From Cyclina sinensis (taxonomy: Eukaryota > Mollusca > Bivalvia > Venerida > Veneridae), in contig JAAONU010000001.1 of the NCBI GenBank assembly GCA_012932295.1, positions 25,044,193 through 25,108,192 on the forward strand: a stretch of DNA of 64,000 nt. Direction: 5' to 3'. The notes beneath the pieces are model-generated. The model saw only the letters and a program-made list of their open reading frames with translations. It was not told the origin of the DNA and did no database searches. Below are positions 11,297 through 22,652 of this stretch, in pieces (position 1 is the first letter of the stretch; each line of letters opens with the position of its first letter). A program made the translations under genes and the position numbers.

Positions 11297-13401
11297 TTGA
11301 TTAAGTATATCGCTAGGTCGATTGAGACTTGGTTAAAGGGTGAATCGCCCAAGCCAGGCTCCAAACGCAAAATATCTGAAACTGAGTTAGAGAATGAGTA
11401 TGACTCGCCGTCAAAACAGAAAACATTTACGAAATCTTTGAACCAATCTGCCTTTCACTGGTACATACAAGACTCAAATAGTCTTTGGCATTGTAAATTA
11501 TGCAGAGAAAGCAAGACAGACAATGCATATGCTACAGGGCATGCAAAACCTGGAAAGACAACAAATCATTTGAGACATGCTTCGTGTAAGTATTGTTGAC
11601 TGGCGACCTTTGAGGTTTCTTTCTGTGATTGGGATATGTGTGTGGCTTATTGAAACAAGTTCATTTTAGTTTAAAAAGTGATTCTAGGTTATGATAGCCA
11701 ATTTCACTAACGTTTGTTTGTAGGCAAAGCAGAAGTCCGACTACAGAATAAAAATTATTTAAACAATAATGTCTGAAACAACATATAAATTCTTGAGTTT
11801 TCGGTTGCATATTTTTTAAATATATTTCTTTTTCTATTTTCAGCAAAGCAACACCTGAGTGGTGTTCAACGTTCCAACCTTAGTGAACAGAAACCCATGC
11901 AGAAGTTTCTTGCTGCCAAAATCAACAAAGATGATGAAATGGCAATGAACTTATTAAAAACTGCATATTATATTGCCAAACGAGAACTACCAAAGCTGGA
12001 AGTGAAACATGTGATGGACTATGCCAAGTTTCTTGGAGTTGATTTCGGATCTTCCGATGCACTCTCCTATACTACCAACCAAAGTGTGTCTCAACTGCAG
12101 AGTGCTATTTCACAAGTGATTTTAGAAGATAGTGTACAGGAAATCAAGAAGTCAGGCATCTTTTCACTAACAATCGACGAAAGTACAGACAGAGGTAACA
12201 AGAAAAGACTAATTATGTACACACAGTGTGTGAATGAATGTGGATTAAAATACTCTTTGTTGTCAAACCGGGATATAAGTGAAGGATCAGCAAATGCAGT
12301 GAATATAGTGTCCATGGTAGTGGCAGAACTAGAGAAAAAAGGACAAGACATTACAAAAATGGTGGGAATAGGAACTGATGGAGCTAATGTCATGACTGGC
12401 CGAACAGGAGGTGTTGTGAAACTTCTCAAAGAATACTCTCTCACACTTATTGGTGTCCACTGTGCATCACAAAGAACAGCCCTCGCTACATCCCAAGCAG
12501 CCAAATTTGTCCCCCACATGCAAGATTACTCCCGGACCGTAGCCAGTATCTTCCGATATTTCAATAACTCTGCCTTACGTTCCATCAGACTGCGTGTTAT
12601 ACAAAATCTCCTGAAATTACCTGAACTGAAGTTTGCTGAAGTCCACTCTGTCCGATGGCTTAGCCTGGAACATGCTGTGCAGGTTGTTTATCGCACGTAC
12701 CCAGCTCTCTGCATGGCTCTGGAACGTGAGGCTGCATTTGAACCCACTGCAAGAGGACTTCTTCGGGAAGTGAACCAATTTAGGTTCATTGCCATCACTC
12801 ACCTGATGATGAATGTATTGCCCTTCATGAGTAGACTGTCCAAAAAGTTCCAGAAAGAGACTGTGGATTTTAGTACAGTGAAACCTATGGTCACCAGCAT
12901 GTGAGTGCTTGAAGGACTTAATCACAGTTGATGGAGTGTTTGTGTCTAAGCTGGATAAATTTGTGACAGTTGAAGATGGTAAAGCTGTATATTCGAGGCC
13001 ACTTAGTGACTCAGATAGTAGTTTAGTGAACAGTGCTATAATGGAAAATGTGGAGTTCAATGGTTTCAGTGAAGATGAAGACGACGATATTGACACTGAA
13101 CCCGAGTGTGTTGGATACCAGCCTCAGTTACATTATTATCTTGATGAAGTCCAGTGATCTACCAAATATCACAATTTTACTTATGTGCTGTGTGTTTATA
13201 CCTATGACTAGTGTCCAGTGTGAAAGAGGCTTCAGCACACAGAATCGCATCAAGTCAAAAAGCAGAACATCCATGAAGACCCAGACCTTGGAGGATCTTA
13301 TGCGAATCTCTGAAGATGGGTCTGATCTCAAATATTTTGACTTCAGCCGTGCTTTGCAGAAGTGGAAGTCTCAGAAAGTTCGGAAAATATTTGGCATGTA
13401 A
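11297..13401 (+). pseudogene. hAT transposase (KIAA1586/ZNF862-like group), frameshifted
   Basis: Exon 11297-11585 encodes a BED-like finger region (WHCKLCRES, then TTNHLRHAS). A 258-bp intron (GTAAGT at 11586, CAG ending 11843) joins in phase to exon 11844 onward, starting SKQHLSGVQRS. The catalytic core includes FSLTIDESTDRG and VGIGTDGANVMTGRTGG, the usual hAT acidic positions, then the helical insertion (FAEVHSVRWLSLEHAVQ). A one-base shift at about 12902 and another between 13060 and 13160 break the frame. The C-terminal dimerisation domain reads IPMTSVQCERGFSTQNRIKS and ends KIFGM at 13401. No in-frame ATG opens exon 1, so the true start may lie in an unseen upstream exon. Similarity to domesticated KIAA1586-like proteins is by family only: this copy is within intact-looking transposon ends. 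Confidence 0.85.
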
Positions 13402-14817
13402 CTGTACATATGGCAGAAAGATAAGGACTTTAAAACCTTGGATGTGAAGTGTTTAAACATGAGGAACAGTGTCAGTTTTGGATATTTAGCTGATTGATGG
13501 TAGTGTAAGTTTATAGTTTGAGTGCATGTATATCTTGCAGCTCAGTTATATTTGATTTGCAATACTGTGTTCCAGATTTTTAGACTAGCTTCATGGTAGA
13601 AAATGATATTTTTTCAGTGGTTATGAATACGTTATTGATATGCACTCTACAGGGACACTGTTATGAACATTATACAGCTGCTTTTTACTTTTCCTATTTC
13701 AATCTTCAATATGTCTGACGTTGTTTAAGATGACACACAGTAACATTACTTTTTGAGAAAAAAATATTTATGGGTATATAGATTTTAAAGTATTTTTACA
13801 TCATTGTCTTGACTGGTTGACATGTTGTGTTTCTTGTCAAGAAATAAACTTAATAATTATAACATGTTTACTTTTGTGAGTTATTCGTCAGTTACTTTAC
13901 ACACATATTTCAGAGCTTTCGTATGCATTAAATATGACATTCACGAATGGAACTGGAATTGTCAGTACTCACTTCTCCCTAAAGTCATCTGACTTCTCCC
14001 AAATCTTGCCTTAGGGAGAAGTCACTTCTCCCAAAATTTTGACCCTAGCGAGAGCCCTGAGTATATCAGTTTACTAATTGAATATCATGATTATTTATCA
14101 ATGCTCTAAAAGCCAAGCACAACTATTGTAGTATTTTTTAGAAATTTGAATTTTAAGTATGACATAAATGGACAGATCCAGTGGGTGGACAAGAAGTGGG
14201 TATATTCATTTATATTGATGTATAATGGAATAGGCAGGCTAAAAGTTTGGTTGAAAAGAAAATAAAAGCTGACCAATTTTGCAGCAGTAACCTGAAGCAA
14301 TGACATGTACAGTATCTTCTCAAACTAAGAAAGGAGACACTTCCCAACAATTCTGTTCATTGTTAATAAACATTTATATCACAGTCTACAATGTCTGAGA
14401 GCATTTTACCAGTTAATGCAAAAATAATGAAAATTGACAGAAAAGTTCTCTTTGTGCACATTACTAACAACAGGTGAAAGAAAACTGTTCTGTCTTTATC
14501 ACATTTAGAGGGCAAATTAACCAAAAAAGGGTTCAGAAATTTTAGAAAAATTTACATAAAATGAATACTACCAAAATGTTTTAAGATGACGGAGTAATCT
14601 TCATCACTGTTAAATCAAAAACAGGAAAAACATGAACTATTTATCTGTAATATCTCCTTATTTAGGTATGGCTTATGGAGAACAATGACAGGGTTGCACA
14701 AGTCTATTGAATTCTCCCTAATGGAAGCTGGACATACAAAGTTCAACCCAGATTGGCATTTTGGATTGTTCAAAACTAAGTGGAGGCATTGTTCTGTGGA
14801 AACTTTAGATCAAGTTG

Positions 14818-16439
14818 CGGCATGTCCGAGCAAACATACCTATATCGGACCGATATCGGGTAAATGATGGAATATCGGCACCGCTTTTTGATATCGGACC
14901 GACATCGGCCCGATATTGACTTTATTCGGGGTCTTTCAAATTTCTATATGAAAGACCCAGAATTTATTCTTTAAAACTTGATTTTTGCAATGTAGACTTT
15001 AATGAAAAAAACTCCACATAAAATGCCAAATTTTAAGGACTACGGCCTATTTCTGACTTGTAGAAATACTACTAGAATCATTTTATGTGTCTTAATTCTA
15101 CATGTACACCGGCTACATCCAGAGACTTGAATTTGGAAACTTTCGCGGCTAATAAGCCAAACAAGTAAGCAAGTTATAAAAACAGCAATTTGTGTAATTA
15201 ATTTGTTAAGTAATAGATGCATGTCAATGTCTATTTTATTTTGTATTAGTATTGACATTTTTGTATTATACTCGATGCAGGAAAAGTACGAAGTATTGTT
15301 AAAGTAATGTAATTTCGCGACTGTTTTGGTTTTGCCAGTTTAGATGGGTTACATAAAATTATTTTTTTAAATACTGCTCTAGTCTGGAAGAGATTGTGTC
15401 AAATTTAATGATTTTTATATAAATTTGTTAATATTAAATCATTACAACTAGATTTCTTTATACCCTAATAAGATGTTGTATATATGTCTTTTTCAGATGC
15501 TTAAATGAAAAGCAAAAATGCTCAGTTCCGGGTGTACAGTTTCAGTGCTGGGGGTGGTTTCGTCTTGCCAGCAATCGAGATGGTAGCTGCAAGACACATC
15601 AAAAGGCTTCTCCATTAGAAACCAGTGGGAATGACGTGTCCAACATTCAGTCGGATTTGTATATGGCAGGTTCTGTTGGTTAATCAATTTAGAATGTGTT
15701 AGAAACTTGAAAAATTCTTGCCAGGATGAGACCCTCAGATAAACTTTAGTTTGTTGAAACAACTCATTTCTTGCAACTTACTACTAGTTCAATTACTCAA
15801 TTGACTTTTGTTACTCTGATCGATATTTTGAAGTGTGCAAAAACACAGTTTTTGACATTGTCATTTGTGTATATATATACATGTATTTATCTTTTGCTTA
15901 TAACTGAATCTTTTATAATAGTAAGAATTTATTCATTTCAAGGTTTCTTAATTTTCTGTTTCACTTTGTTTTAAAAACAAGTGTTATACAGAGATTTGTA
16001 TTGCATTTTATGGTAAATGTTTGAGGAATCTTAACATTCTCTTTTGTATTTTTATTGCATTTGTTTTCTTCATTTTTACATAATGATATGAATGTGTGTG
16101 TGTTTTAAACTTATCCAGCATCTTGTCACAAGAAGTTATCTCTCTCTGTACTCAGACTGAATTTCATCATGATGAATCTTGAGAATTAAAGAAACAATTA
16201 TCAATTTGAAATAGTTTTGTTGTTTATATATTTAAGGATAAAACATCTCTAATTAAATACTGTATAAAAGCAATGTAGGCATTGCATCGGCTCATGATCT
16301 GTTGCCAGATATACGTCCGATATCGGACCGATATCGAGCCGGGTTGCACTACCGACATCGGGCCGATGTACATGCCGACATCGGACCGACATTGCAAAAT
16401 ATATCGGGCCGATGTCGGACCGGTATGTAATGTTTGCAC
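14818..16439. mobile_element. TIR element with CCGATATCGG-palindrome-rich ends, inserted in an exon
   Basis: The two ends mirror each other: left GAGCAAACATACC followed by TATCGGACCGATATCGG, right (reverse complement) GTGCAAACATTACATACC followed by GGTCCGACATCGG. Both ends are crowded with CCGATATCGG and CCGACATCGG variants over about 100 bp. The interior is AT-rich with no recognisable transposase, so the element is non-autonomous. It splits the transposase-like exon between LDQVAA and VVKSSKNRRNIPQLV. A GTTG flanks both sides (14814-14817, 16440-16443), a possible 4-bp target duplication; exact ends are uncertain by about 10 bp. Confidence 0.75.
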
Positions 16440-17566
16440 GTTGTTAAGTCTTCAAAGAATAGACGTAATATACCCCAGCTTGTGAAAGATACTGAAAAAA
16501 CAGTCATATTTTTTGATTGGTCAGTATATCTGAGTCAGTTTTTCAAGTGTATCCCTTCTCTGAAAAAGTATCACCACTTCAGCATGACAAGTGAAAAGCC
16601 TGGTGTTGTATTACTCAAGGAGTATGCCACTGACAATGGACATGAAGTCAATGTCATGAAGAAAACCCCCCCAGTTCCCAGTGCTTGTCAGTTACCAGTA
16701 CAAATAGAACCAAAAGGATTAGATCCTTCTAGACAGTGGTACCTGTGTGATGAAATTAGATAGTTTTGTCTTAATAGTTCAAGTGCTTGTCCAAAGCCCA
16801 TGGTTCCTAAACCTGCAGTAATAAATATCAAATATGAAAATGAAAAAAGAAATGTGCTGACTGAAGTGATGTATAAGTCTGGGAACTGTATTGTGGTTTG
16901 GCTAAAATTGTATTCAGTGTAGGGTACAAGTATTTATATTGGTGAAGATATATAAACCAAAGTGTTGATATTAATCTATGCATTAATTTTTTTATAAGAT
17001 AATTTTAGATGTCCGAGGGAACATTGCTTATTTATCACTATAAAATGTTCACAAGCTGTTTTTCATATAAATTTAACTTTATTTGAAATGTCCTGATCAG
17101 AAATATATTCAAATTTTACATTAAAAGTTTGAAAGTGTTTCATTTTCATATGCTTTTATGATCAATCTCTATTGTTATAGAAATGATAGCCATGTAAATT
17201 GTTACAATGGTAATTATTTTGTTCATTTCAGTAGTGTTCAAGATACAACATAATATACTTACTAAATTTTAAATGCCAAGGTCCAGCATCTAATATAAAC
17301 CATTTAGTTGGAAACTGAAATATAGTTGATTTTTGTACACAATGCCAAAGTGGCATGCAGATCAACATTATGGTTTATTTATAGGATGGTAGGAAGTCAG
17401 ATTTGCTAGATGTGTTTTAAAACAGAAATAAATGTTCCACTAGGCTATTAATAAGATGCATTCTCCTTTTTTCTTGTGTAATATTCAGGGTCATTGGTTT
17501 GGAAATTTTCAAAGTGTTTGTATTTTTAAGACAACATTTTCATTCCATTTCCTTTAGAATTGCTTG

Positions 17567-17580
17567 GTTGCCATGGTAAC
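17567..17580. promoter_or_regulatory. X-box (RFX) palindrome-like site
   Basis: GTTGCCATGGTAAC matches the palindromic X-box consensus bound by RFX factors. There is no promoter or gene nearby to support function. Confidence 0.25.
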
Positions 17581-17920
17581 CAATTCCATTTATGGAAAGT
17601 AGTTTTTTACTATGGTTATATCTTTGTAACATATATTTACAATATTAGGGATTTAAAGTTTTGATAGATTTGAAACGAATGAACAGAAGGCTCAGTATGA
17701 TATGCATGTACCTGCAATTGGAAATAATTTATGCTACAGGTATACTTGCAAATAACAATTGTCAATACACCTTCTAAAGCACAACTCTTTATGTAGAAAT
17801 AGAAGAAAAAGATAATTCAGCAGATGCTAGGGGAACATGATTCTGTTACAGTTAGGTGCAAAATTGTTGTTTCTGACCTTCTTCAAATGATTATTTTGTA
17901 TGAGTCATCTACTTCAACTT

Positions 17921-17936
17921 GGTTCCCATGGTAACC
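17921..17936. promoter_or_regulatory. Second X-box-like site
   Basis: GGTTCCCATGGTAACC lies 354 bp from the first X-box-like site and is a full palindrome around CATG except at one pair. Function is speculative. Confidence 0.2.
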
Positions 17937-19157
17937 GTTTTCTTTACTATTTGTATGTTAGTCATTTCAAGTCTTGTTTATTCGTTTACTTATTTGCAAT
18001 CATTAGCTACCATTTTAATGCATTCAAAACCATTGTAAACTTGAAATGGTATTAAACAGTTTGATATATCTTACCAGTTTTATTACTGATTTTTATAAAA
18101 TTAATATGTTTCATTTCAAAATACCGCGTTGTTACAAAACTTGTCATATCTTCCTAAATATTATGTAACGTCAGTAATATTTTGCATGAGTATTAAGGGG
18201 ACATGACTAACTCAAAAAACATCAAAATCTCAAATTGACCAAAAATTTCAATAAGCCCCAATTTTTCATGGCTTGTTATTGATAGATTGACCGCCGCCAT
18301 TATGAAGATCGCGTGACCATCCGCTAAAGTTGTGAAACCACCAAATAGATTCCTTCTTTATTCTATATAAAATTCATAAAGTTCACAGGGCTTAAAACAT
18401 AGCAAAACCTTTTTTAAATAGCTTTAACTTACATTTTCTTGTATATCTATATCTTTACTCATGAAAAATAGCAAGAAAAGTGGGGGTTGTGTTTCAAACA
18501 AGAAAGATATTTCTGCTCGTGTGAACTTACCCATAAAATTAACAAAAAATCTGAGCTAATTTTCAGATTGGGGTATGTGAAACAATTTCACATTGTGAAT
18601 TCTATTCTGAATGCATATGAGCATAAAATTGCTACCACACTATCAGAAATAGTCAAACAAAATGATTCCAGCAAAAAAAGTACACAGATTAGGGCAAAAA
18701 TCTTAAAAATAGCCAAGAAAACTGAGAACTATTTCTAGCCGCCATTATGCGGGTACCATTTTTTGAGCTCCAGTAGACTGAATTGGTGGTTTCATACCTA
18801 AACCTCGATATGTTGAACATATCATTAACTTGAAATATTTAACACATGAAAGACTGTGAAAAAAGACCGTGGACTGTTCAAAGTGGAAGCTTGAGTTGTG
18901 TAAACCACATATAATATGTTTTAAACGCAAATAATATTGAAAGCACTGTTTTCCTTTTCAAAAGGTGAAACTATGATTTCAATTATTTGAACAACTCTGA
19001 TAGCTTACAAATGGGACAAAATGATAAAATTAAACATCCCGCTCATCAACCGCATGCTCACTCTATTTTAACTAAAATATGTTTTATTCTTTGAACCAGT
19101 TTCAAACAATTCTTGACAATAAATATGCTTTTTTAGACTCATTTATTTTACATCGAA

Positions 19158-19342
19158 TACGATACAAGTACTTACAACTTAGATTCATCACGCTCGATGA
19201 TTGCTTCCTGGGTTCCATACCAGTATTCGCGCAGCGTGGAGGGATGTGAAAATCGTGAGAGAATCTCCCCTCTGACGGGATTCGATCCCGCGACCTCCGG
19301 ATCCGGAGCCCTGCGCTCTACCCCTGGACCACTGTGCCTCCT
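19158..19342 (-). mobile_element. tRNA-derived SINE (same family as 44707-44915)
   Basis: On the minus strand the head is GTGGTCCAGGGGTAGAGCG (box A) and GGGATCGAATCCCG (box B), with the palindrome CTCCGGATCCGGAG in the anticodon-arm position. The body runs through CCTCCACGCTG and GAATACTGGTATGGAACCC to AATCTAAGTTGTAA. It matches the plus-strand copy at 44707 along nearly its whole length. The acceptor-stem halves do not pair, so it is not a working tRNA gene. Confidence 0.85.
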
Positions 19343-20530
19343 CTATAAAACTGTCATCCCCGGCGGGTTTATTTAGGGTTCTTTTATTATCAAATTCTCT
19401 TTTGTCTTTGGCGGTGTCCTGTGGTGAAGGAATGTGGTTACGTAATATGGGGGTGACACACTGTCTTTGTTTTGATAAGTCACCGTTAATTGTCATTGTC
19501 GGTCTTGCTTGATCAGTCACAGTAAAACACAGTAATAACGAAATTTGCTCTTGAGAAAATGTCTGAAAGCTATAGACCATGGTCTTTATTTGTTTCTGAT
19601 TGTTATATGAAATTTAAGAATATATATTCATCTTTACAAAAAAGATTTTCAAGACTGTATGGAATTTAGCATCTGTTGCCTTATTTTCTATTCTTTATTT
19701 CTTGTATTACGGAAATCTGTTGTTGCAAAGTATTGATATGTACAACGTGTGAGTTTGTGTATGCAGGAAGAAAACTACGGTTGCAAACCACACGTTTGTA
19801 AGATATTGATCTTATAATAATACGTTTTCTTTCCTTCTTCTTATTTTTAACATTGCTGTTGTGGATATTTCTTGTAAAACGAAAAACAAAATTATTATGA
19901 CACCTATATAACTGTACCCTTTTGGACAGATTTTTTAAAGATAGATACATGTACTTTTTAACAGCAGTTTTTTTTCGTGAAATTTTGATAAAATAAAAAG
20001 AATTAATCTACCGGAGAATATCACAAGACCTTTATTTCACAGTTCAAAAGATTGAGATGTCAGCAAAAAATCGTTTACAAGTATACTTTTTTCATTTAGA
20101 GGACCTTGGGATAGGTCTTTGTTGATAATAAATGCTTCATGGTTTAAATGAAACTGATTCTCTAACATACAACGTCACAATCACATTACAGCTATAAAAA
20201 TGGGACTTTTTCTAAGCTCCGCGTTATACAACTGCTTCAATCTGCGCAGTCCCTTGATGGCGGACGCAAGGGAGGTAATTAGGGAGGTACTAATTTCTGG
20301 AACGGTCTATTCGACCAGTAACGTAGTGTCAGGGGCAGGTAATCAAGACTAATCTAAATAATGTTTGTACAGTTATACCCTGTTCATTTAAAGCGACTGA
20401 CACGCAGATGGGTCGACGATGCATAAAAAAGAAAATGTTTATAAATATAGAAATTATAGTCGCAGTTGTGAAGATATCTAAAGTAAGTTACTGTCTTATT
20501 CTTGTTACAGAAACACATCATAATATATAG
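19343..20530. other. Intergenic DNA, nothing recognised
   Basis: A long minus-strand open frame (19345-19580) has no family resemblance and runs through the SINE head, so it is not called. The rest is AT-rich. Confidence 0.4.
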
Positions 20531-20692
20531 GGAATATTATGTTGTAGTAGCTGTCTGTGACCTTGTATTTTGCTACGAGCACGTGGGGAAATCGATATCT
20601 CGCGAGACCGAAGGTCGAGCGAGATATCGATTTTCCCAAGCTGCGAGTTGCAAAATACAAGGTCTCAGACAGCTACTACAACATAATTTTCC
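20531..20692. mobile_element. Foldback MITE, 162-bp near-perfect hairpin
   Basis: The left arm (ATTATGTTGTAGTAGCTGTC, then TTGTATTTTGC, then AAATCGATATCTCGC) is mirrored in the right arm (GCGAGATATCGATTTTCC, GCAAAATACAAGGTC, GACAGCTACTACAACATAAT). Only about 13 bp (GAGACCGAAGGTC) separate the arms. Arms of about 70 bp with few mismatches identify a small non-autonomous inverted-repeat element. The open frame across it is an artefact. Confidence 0.85.
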
Positions 20693-22555
20693 TTTTATTA
20701 TATACCTATTAATTTTAGACAATAAATAATAAGACAAAATGATTCAATTTACAGAACTTTTATTTCACAAACAAACATATTATTGAAAAATAAAATTACG
20801 AATGGCGGATGAATACATCAAATTTGTAGAAAGAAGCCACGCCTCCAACTCATTTAAAATCATTTAAAATGGCCGCCACAATCGGGAACACACATCAATA
20901 TTTCAATGTCATTAAATGTGGGAAGGATAAACATTATTTTGCAGTGAATAAATTAATTCTTCAGTTGGATTGTATCAAACAAATCGTCGGACATTTTAGA
21001 CAGAAACAGATATTGTATACATATTACCTACTGTATACATGTAAACAGTTGCAGACGACGTAGTTGAAATCACGACGATTCTCTTTTAAATAGGACGTTA
21101 TTTGTGTGTATTCATAAGATTTTGATAGAAGGGTACAATTTATGGATTTTTATGTTAAAGAATTGTAATAGTATTCAATAAAACACTTTTAATTATGTTT
21201 GTTTATATTTTTGACGGGGGGATTTCGTTACTAAAAATAGATACGGATTACCCGCAAGGTGCCTGTAGTATCGGTTCCCGCTTCCAAATACTACGTCACG
21301 CACAACAAGGCTGGGAGCCAACCAAGAAAAATAGTCCGGCACTTCCATATATGGTACCGTATTCGACACTAACATAATACGGATTTTTCTATCCGTCGAA
21401 GCGTATTTGCGCTTCTAGATTTGTGTGTATTTTAGAAAGAAAATTTATAGGTATATAATAAAATGTTTTACGCGCTTTTATCGTTAAAAAATTTACCCCG
21501 CTAGTGACTTCATTTATATTGTTAATTTTGACAATAATGCTGTAATTTTACTGATCGAAAGGGCATGGGTTCGAATTCTGTTGAAATCAAATTCTTTTTT
21601 CTTCAGTTTTCACGATGTACAGAAGAATAAATTATGTTTTTTCCCATGATACATTAACTTCTCTTTGATTTCAAAGAAAAACATTTTTAAGCTAAATTCT
21701 GTGAGTCAGTTGCTTTAATGACCGTGAATATGAGCACTCCGCCTGTATATTAAATTTCAGAAAAAAAAACAACAGTTAAGTCTTTATTTGGGCAATATGT
21801 TACACGGCAATGATATTGTGTTTGTTCTGCTGATGTGAAATTAGAATATAACTAGGAAACACGACAACATCAATAAACATATCAAATAACAAAAGCGCAC
21901 ACATTTTTGTCAGCAGTTACGAACTATTATTGATACTGGCTGGTCTTTCGGTTTTGATCAGCGCTGTTATATATTTTAAAACAAAATCGCCATACTTTGT
22001 TCAGATGGTTGCATAATTAACAAAACAGATTATAAATATTACTGTTTATTCAAACAACAATGAATTTGCCTTCAAAAGTAGCTAGACAAACTTTTCAATT
22101 AGTAATGTCGAACAATCGAATAGTTCTTATCAAATGTAATGACATACGGAACGAATACGTTTAAAGCTGTAAATTGATACTAACAAATTTATAACAAGAA
22201 AAAGAGGATTTTGAAATATGATAAACAAACAATGCCAAGAGTACCATTATGACTTAGAATAGCTCACCTACATACAACTATGTGGTGAGAACGAAGTAGT
22301 GTACAAAACATTTTTTAAGGCCAACAATTGATTAAAAATGTCCTCTTTTTACATAAAATCTGGCTTGTCTAACAATAACCTGTCTGTAGTTTGTAAACCT
22401 TAAAGTGAAAAAAACTTCCAGCAGTTCTACTGTGAATGTATCATAAACAGTTTGAATAATATGAAAATCTAGCTGAAAAAAATACAGTATTTCATTGGTT
22501 AGTACAGATAAAAAGAATGTGAAGTTTGGAGGCTGTTGGTGGAAGGACTTTTGTT
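20693..22555. other. AT-rich intergenic DNA
   Basis: No gene supported. An ATG in a good context (AAAATGGCCGCC at 20868) opens a 64-codon frame at 20869-21063, but the product resembles nothing I know. Confidence 0.35.
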
Positions 22556-22652
22556 TTAATGGTCAAGGTTAAAGTTTTGTGACAAACAAACAAACAGACA
22601 GACAGACAGACAGACCAAAATCAATATGCTCCCTCCGGGGACATAAAAAACG
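22556..22652. repeat. End fragment of a pearl-like element with AAAC/AGAC microsatellite
   Basis: GGTCAAGGTTAAAG is followed by (AAAC)n(AGAC)n and then ATATGCTCCCTCCGGGGACAT. This resembles the 3' end of the element at 52963-53733 (microsatellite followed by ATATGCCCCCTTTGGGCATA). Confidence 0.5.

Larger units (their letters stand above)
10635..14059 (+). mobile_element. hAT DNA transposon, ~3.4 kb, inserted in the pseudogene's intron 3
   Basis: The ends are inverted repeats: left CAGTGCTCTCACGAGGG, right (reverse complement) CAGGGCTCTCGCTAGGG, typical CAG-type hAT termini. The left flank is ATGGTATA and the right flank AGTATA, consistent with an 8-bp hAT target duplication in which the right copy lost two bases. 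The insertion lies 5 bp into the intron after the GT of an exon ending at 10629. A hAT transposase lies inside in the same orientation, and an AATAAA occurs at 13843. Left subterminal DNA holds a 138-bp tandem duplication. Confidence 0.85.
8346..16921 (+). pseudogene. Multi-exon DDE transposase-like gene (DUF7869-type), broken
   Basis: Five exon blocks read as one protein of a widespread invertebrate transposase-like family. Exon 8346-9143 (MTSDELDLTIKVQLSAHRRD, PRTHGNTGKMP, LPGRIPNYRDYNVILLPSD, CPYIVIGKPATDLC) has frameshifts near 8628, 8838 and 9125. Exon 9867-10019 carries PCSYPGIQQYSFDFAQQI and GPLFFKTPRKC. Exon 10461-10629 carries SLLHHHFQHHGFGEAHVQL and NNCSGQNKN. Exon 14666-~14820 carries WRTMTGLHKSIEFSLMEAGH and PDWHFGLFK. 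The last block, ~16440-16921, carries IPQLVKDTEK, KKYHHFSMTSEKPGV and PKGLDPSRQWYLCDEIR, followed by an in-frame TAG at 16761. Splice phases agree across all three testable introns. In family members I recall, YLIDEA and ADNCSGQ are conserved; here they read YLIYEA and INNCSGQ. A hAT element interrupts the third intron and a second element the fourth exon. It is clearly dead. The DUF7869 name is from memory. Confidence 0.8.
16922..19157. other. AT-rich intergenic DNA
   Basis: No gene supported. The open frame at 18487-18738 has no family resemblance. GCCGCCATTATG occurs twice (about 18292 and 18739), and GAAACCACCAA (about 18337) is mirrored by TTGGTGGTTTC (about 18782), hinting at a decayed inverted-repeat element spanning 18290-18800. 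Confidence 0.4.

Noticed and set aside
12091..13096. Two long minus-strand ORFs across the hAT transposase
   Set aside because: They are antisense shadows of a clearly recognisable hAT frame.
15493..15762. 89-codon minus-strand open frame inside the palindrome-rich element
   Set aside because: It looks protein-like at first, but no transposase motif is visible on either strand and it has no start or splice support.
18487..18738. 83-codon open frame
   Set aside because: No motif or family resemblance, no splice or start context, and it lies between possible inverted repeats in AT-rich DNA.
19345..19580. Upper part of a 130-codon minus-strand open frame
   Set aside because: Its downstream half is the SINE head and the upstream half matches no family known to me.
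20869..21063. 64-codon frame with a good ATG context (AAAATGGCCGCC)
   Set aside because: There is no homology and no splice continuation could be identified. It was left as a note, not a gene.
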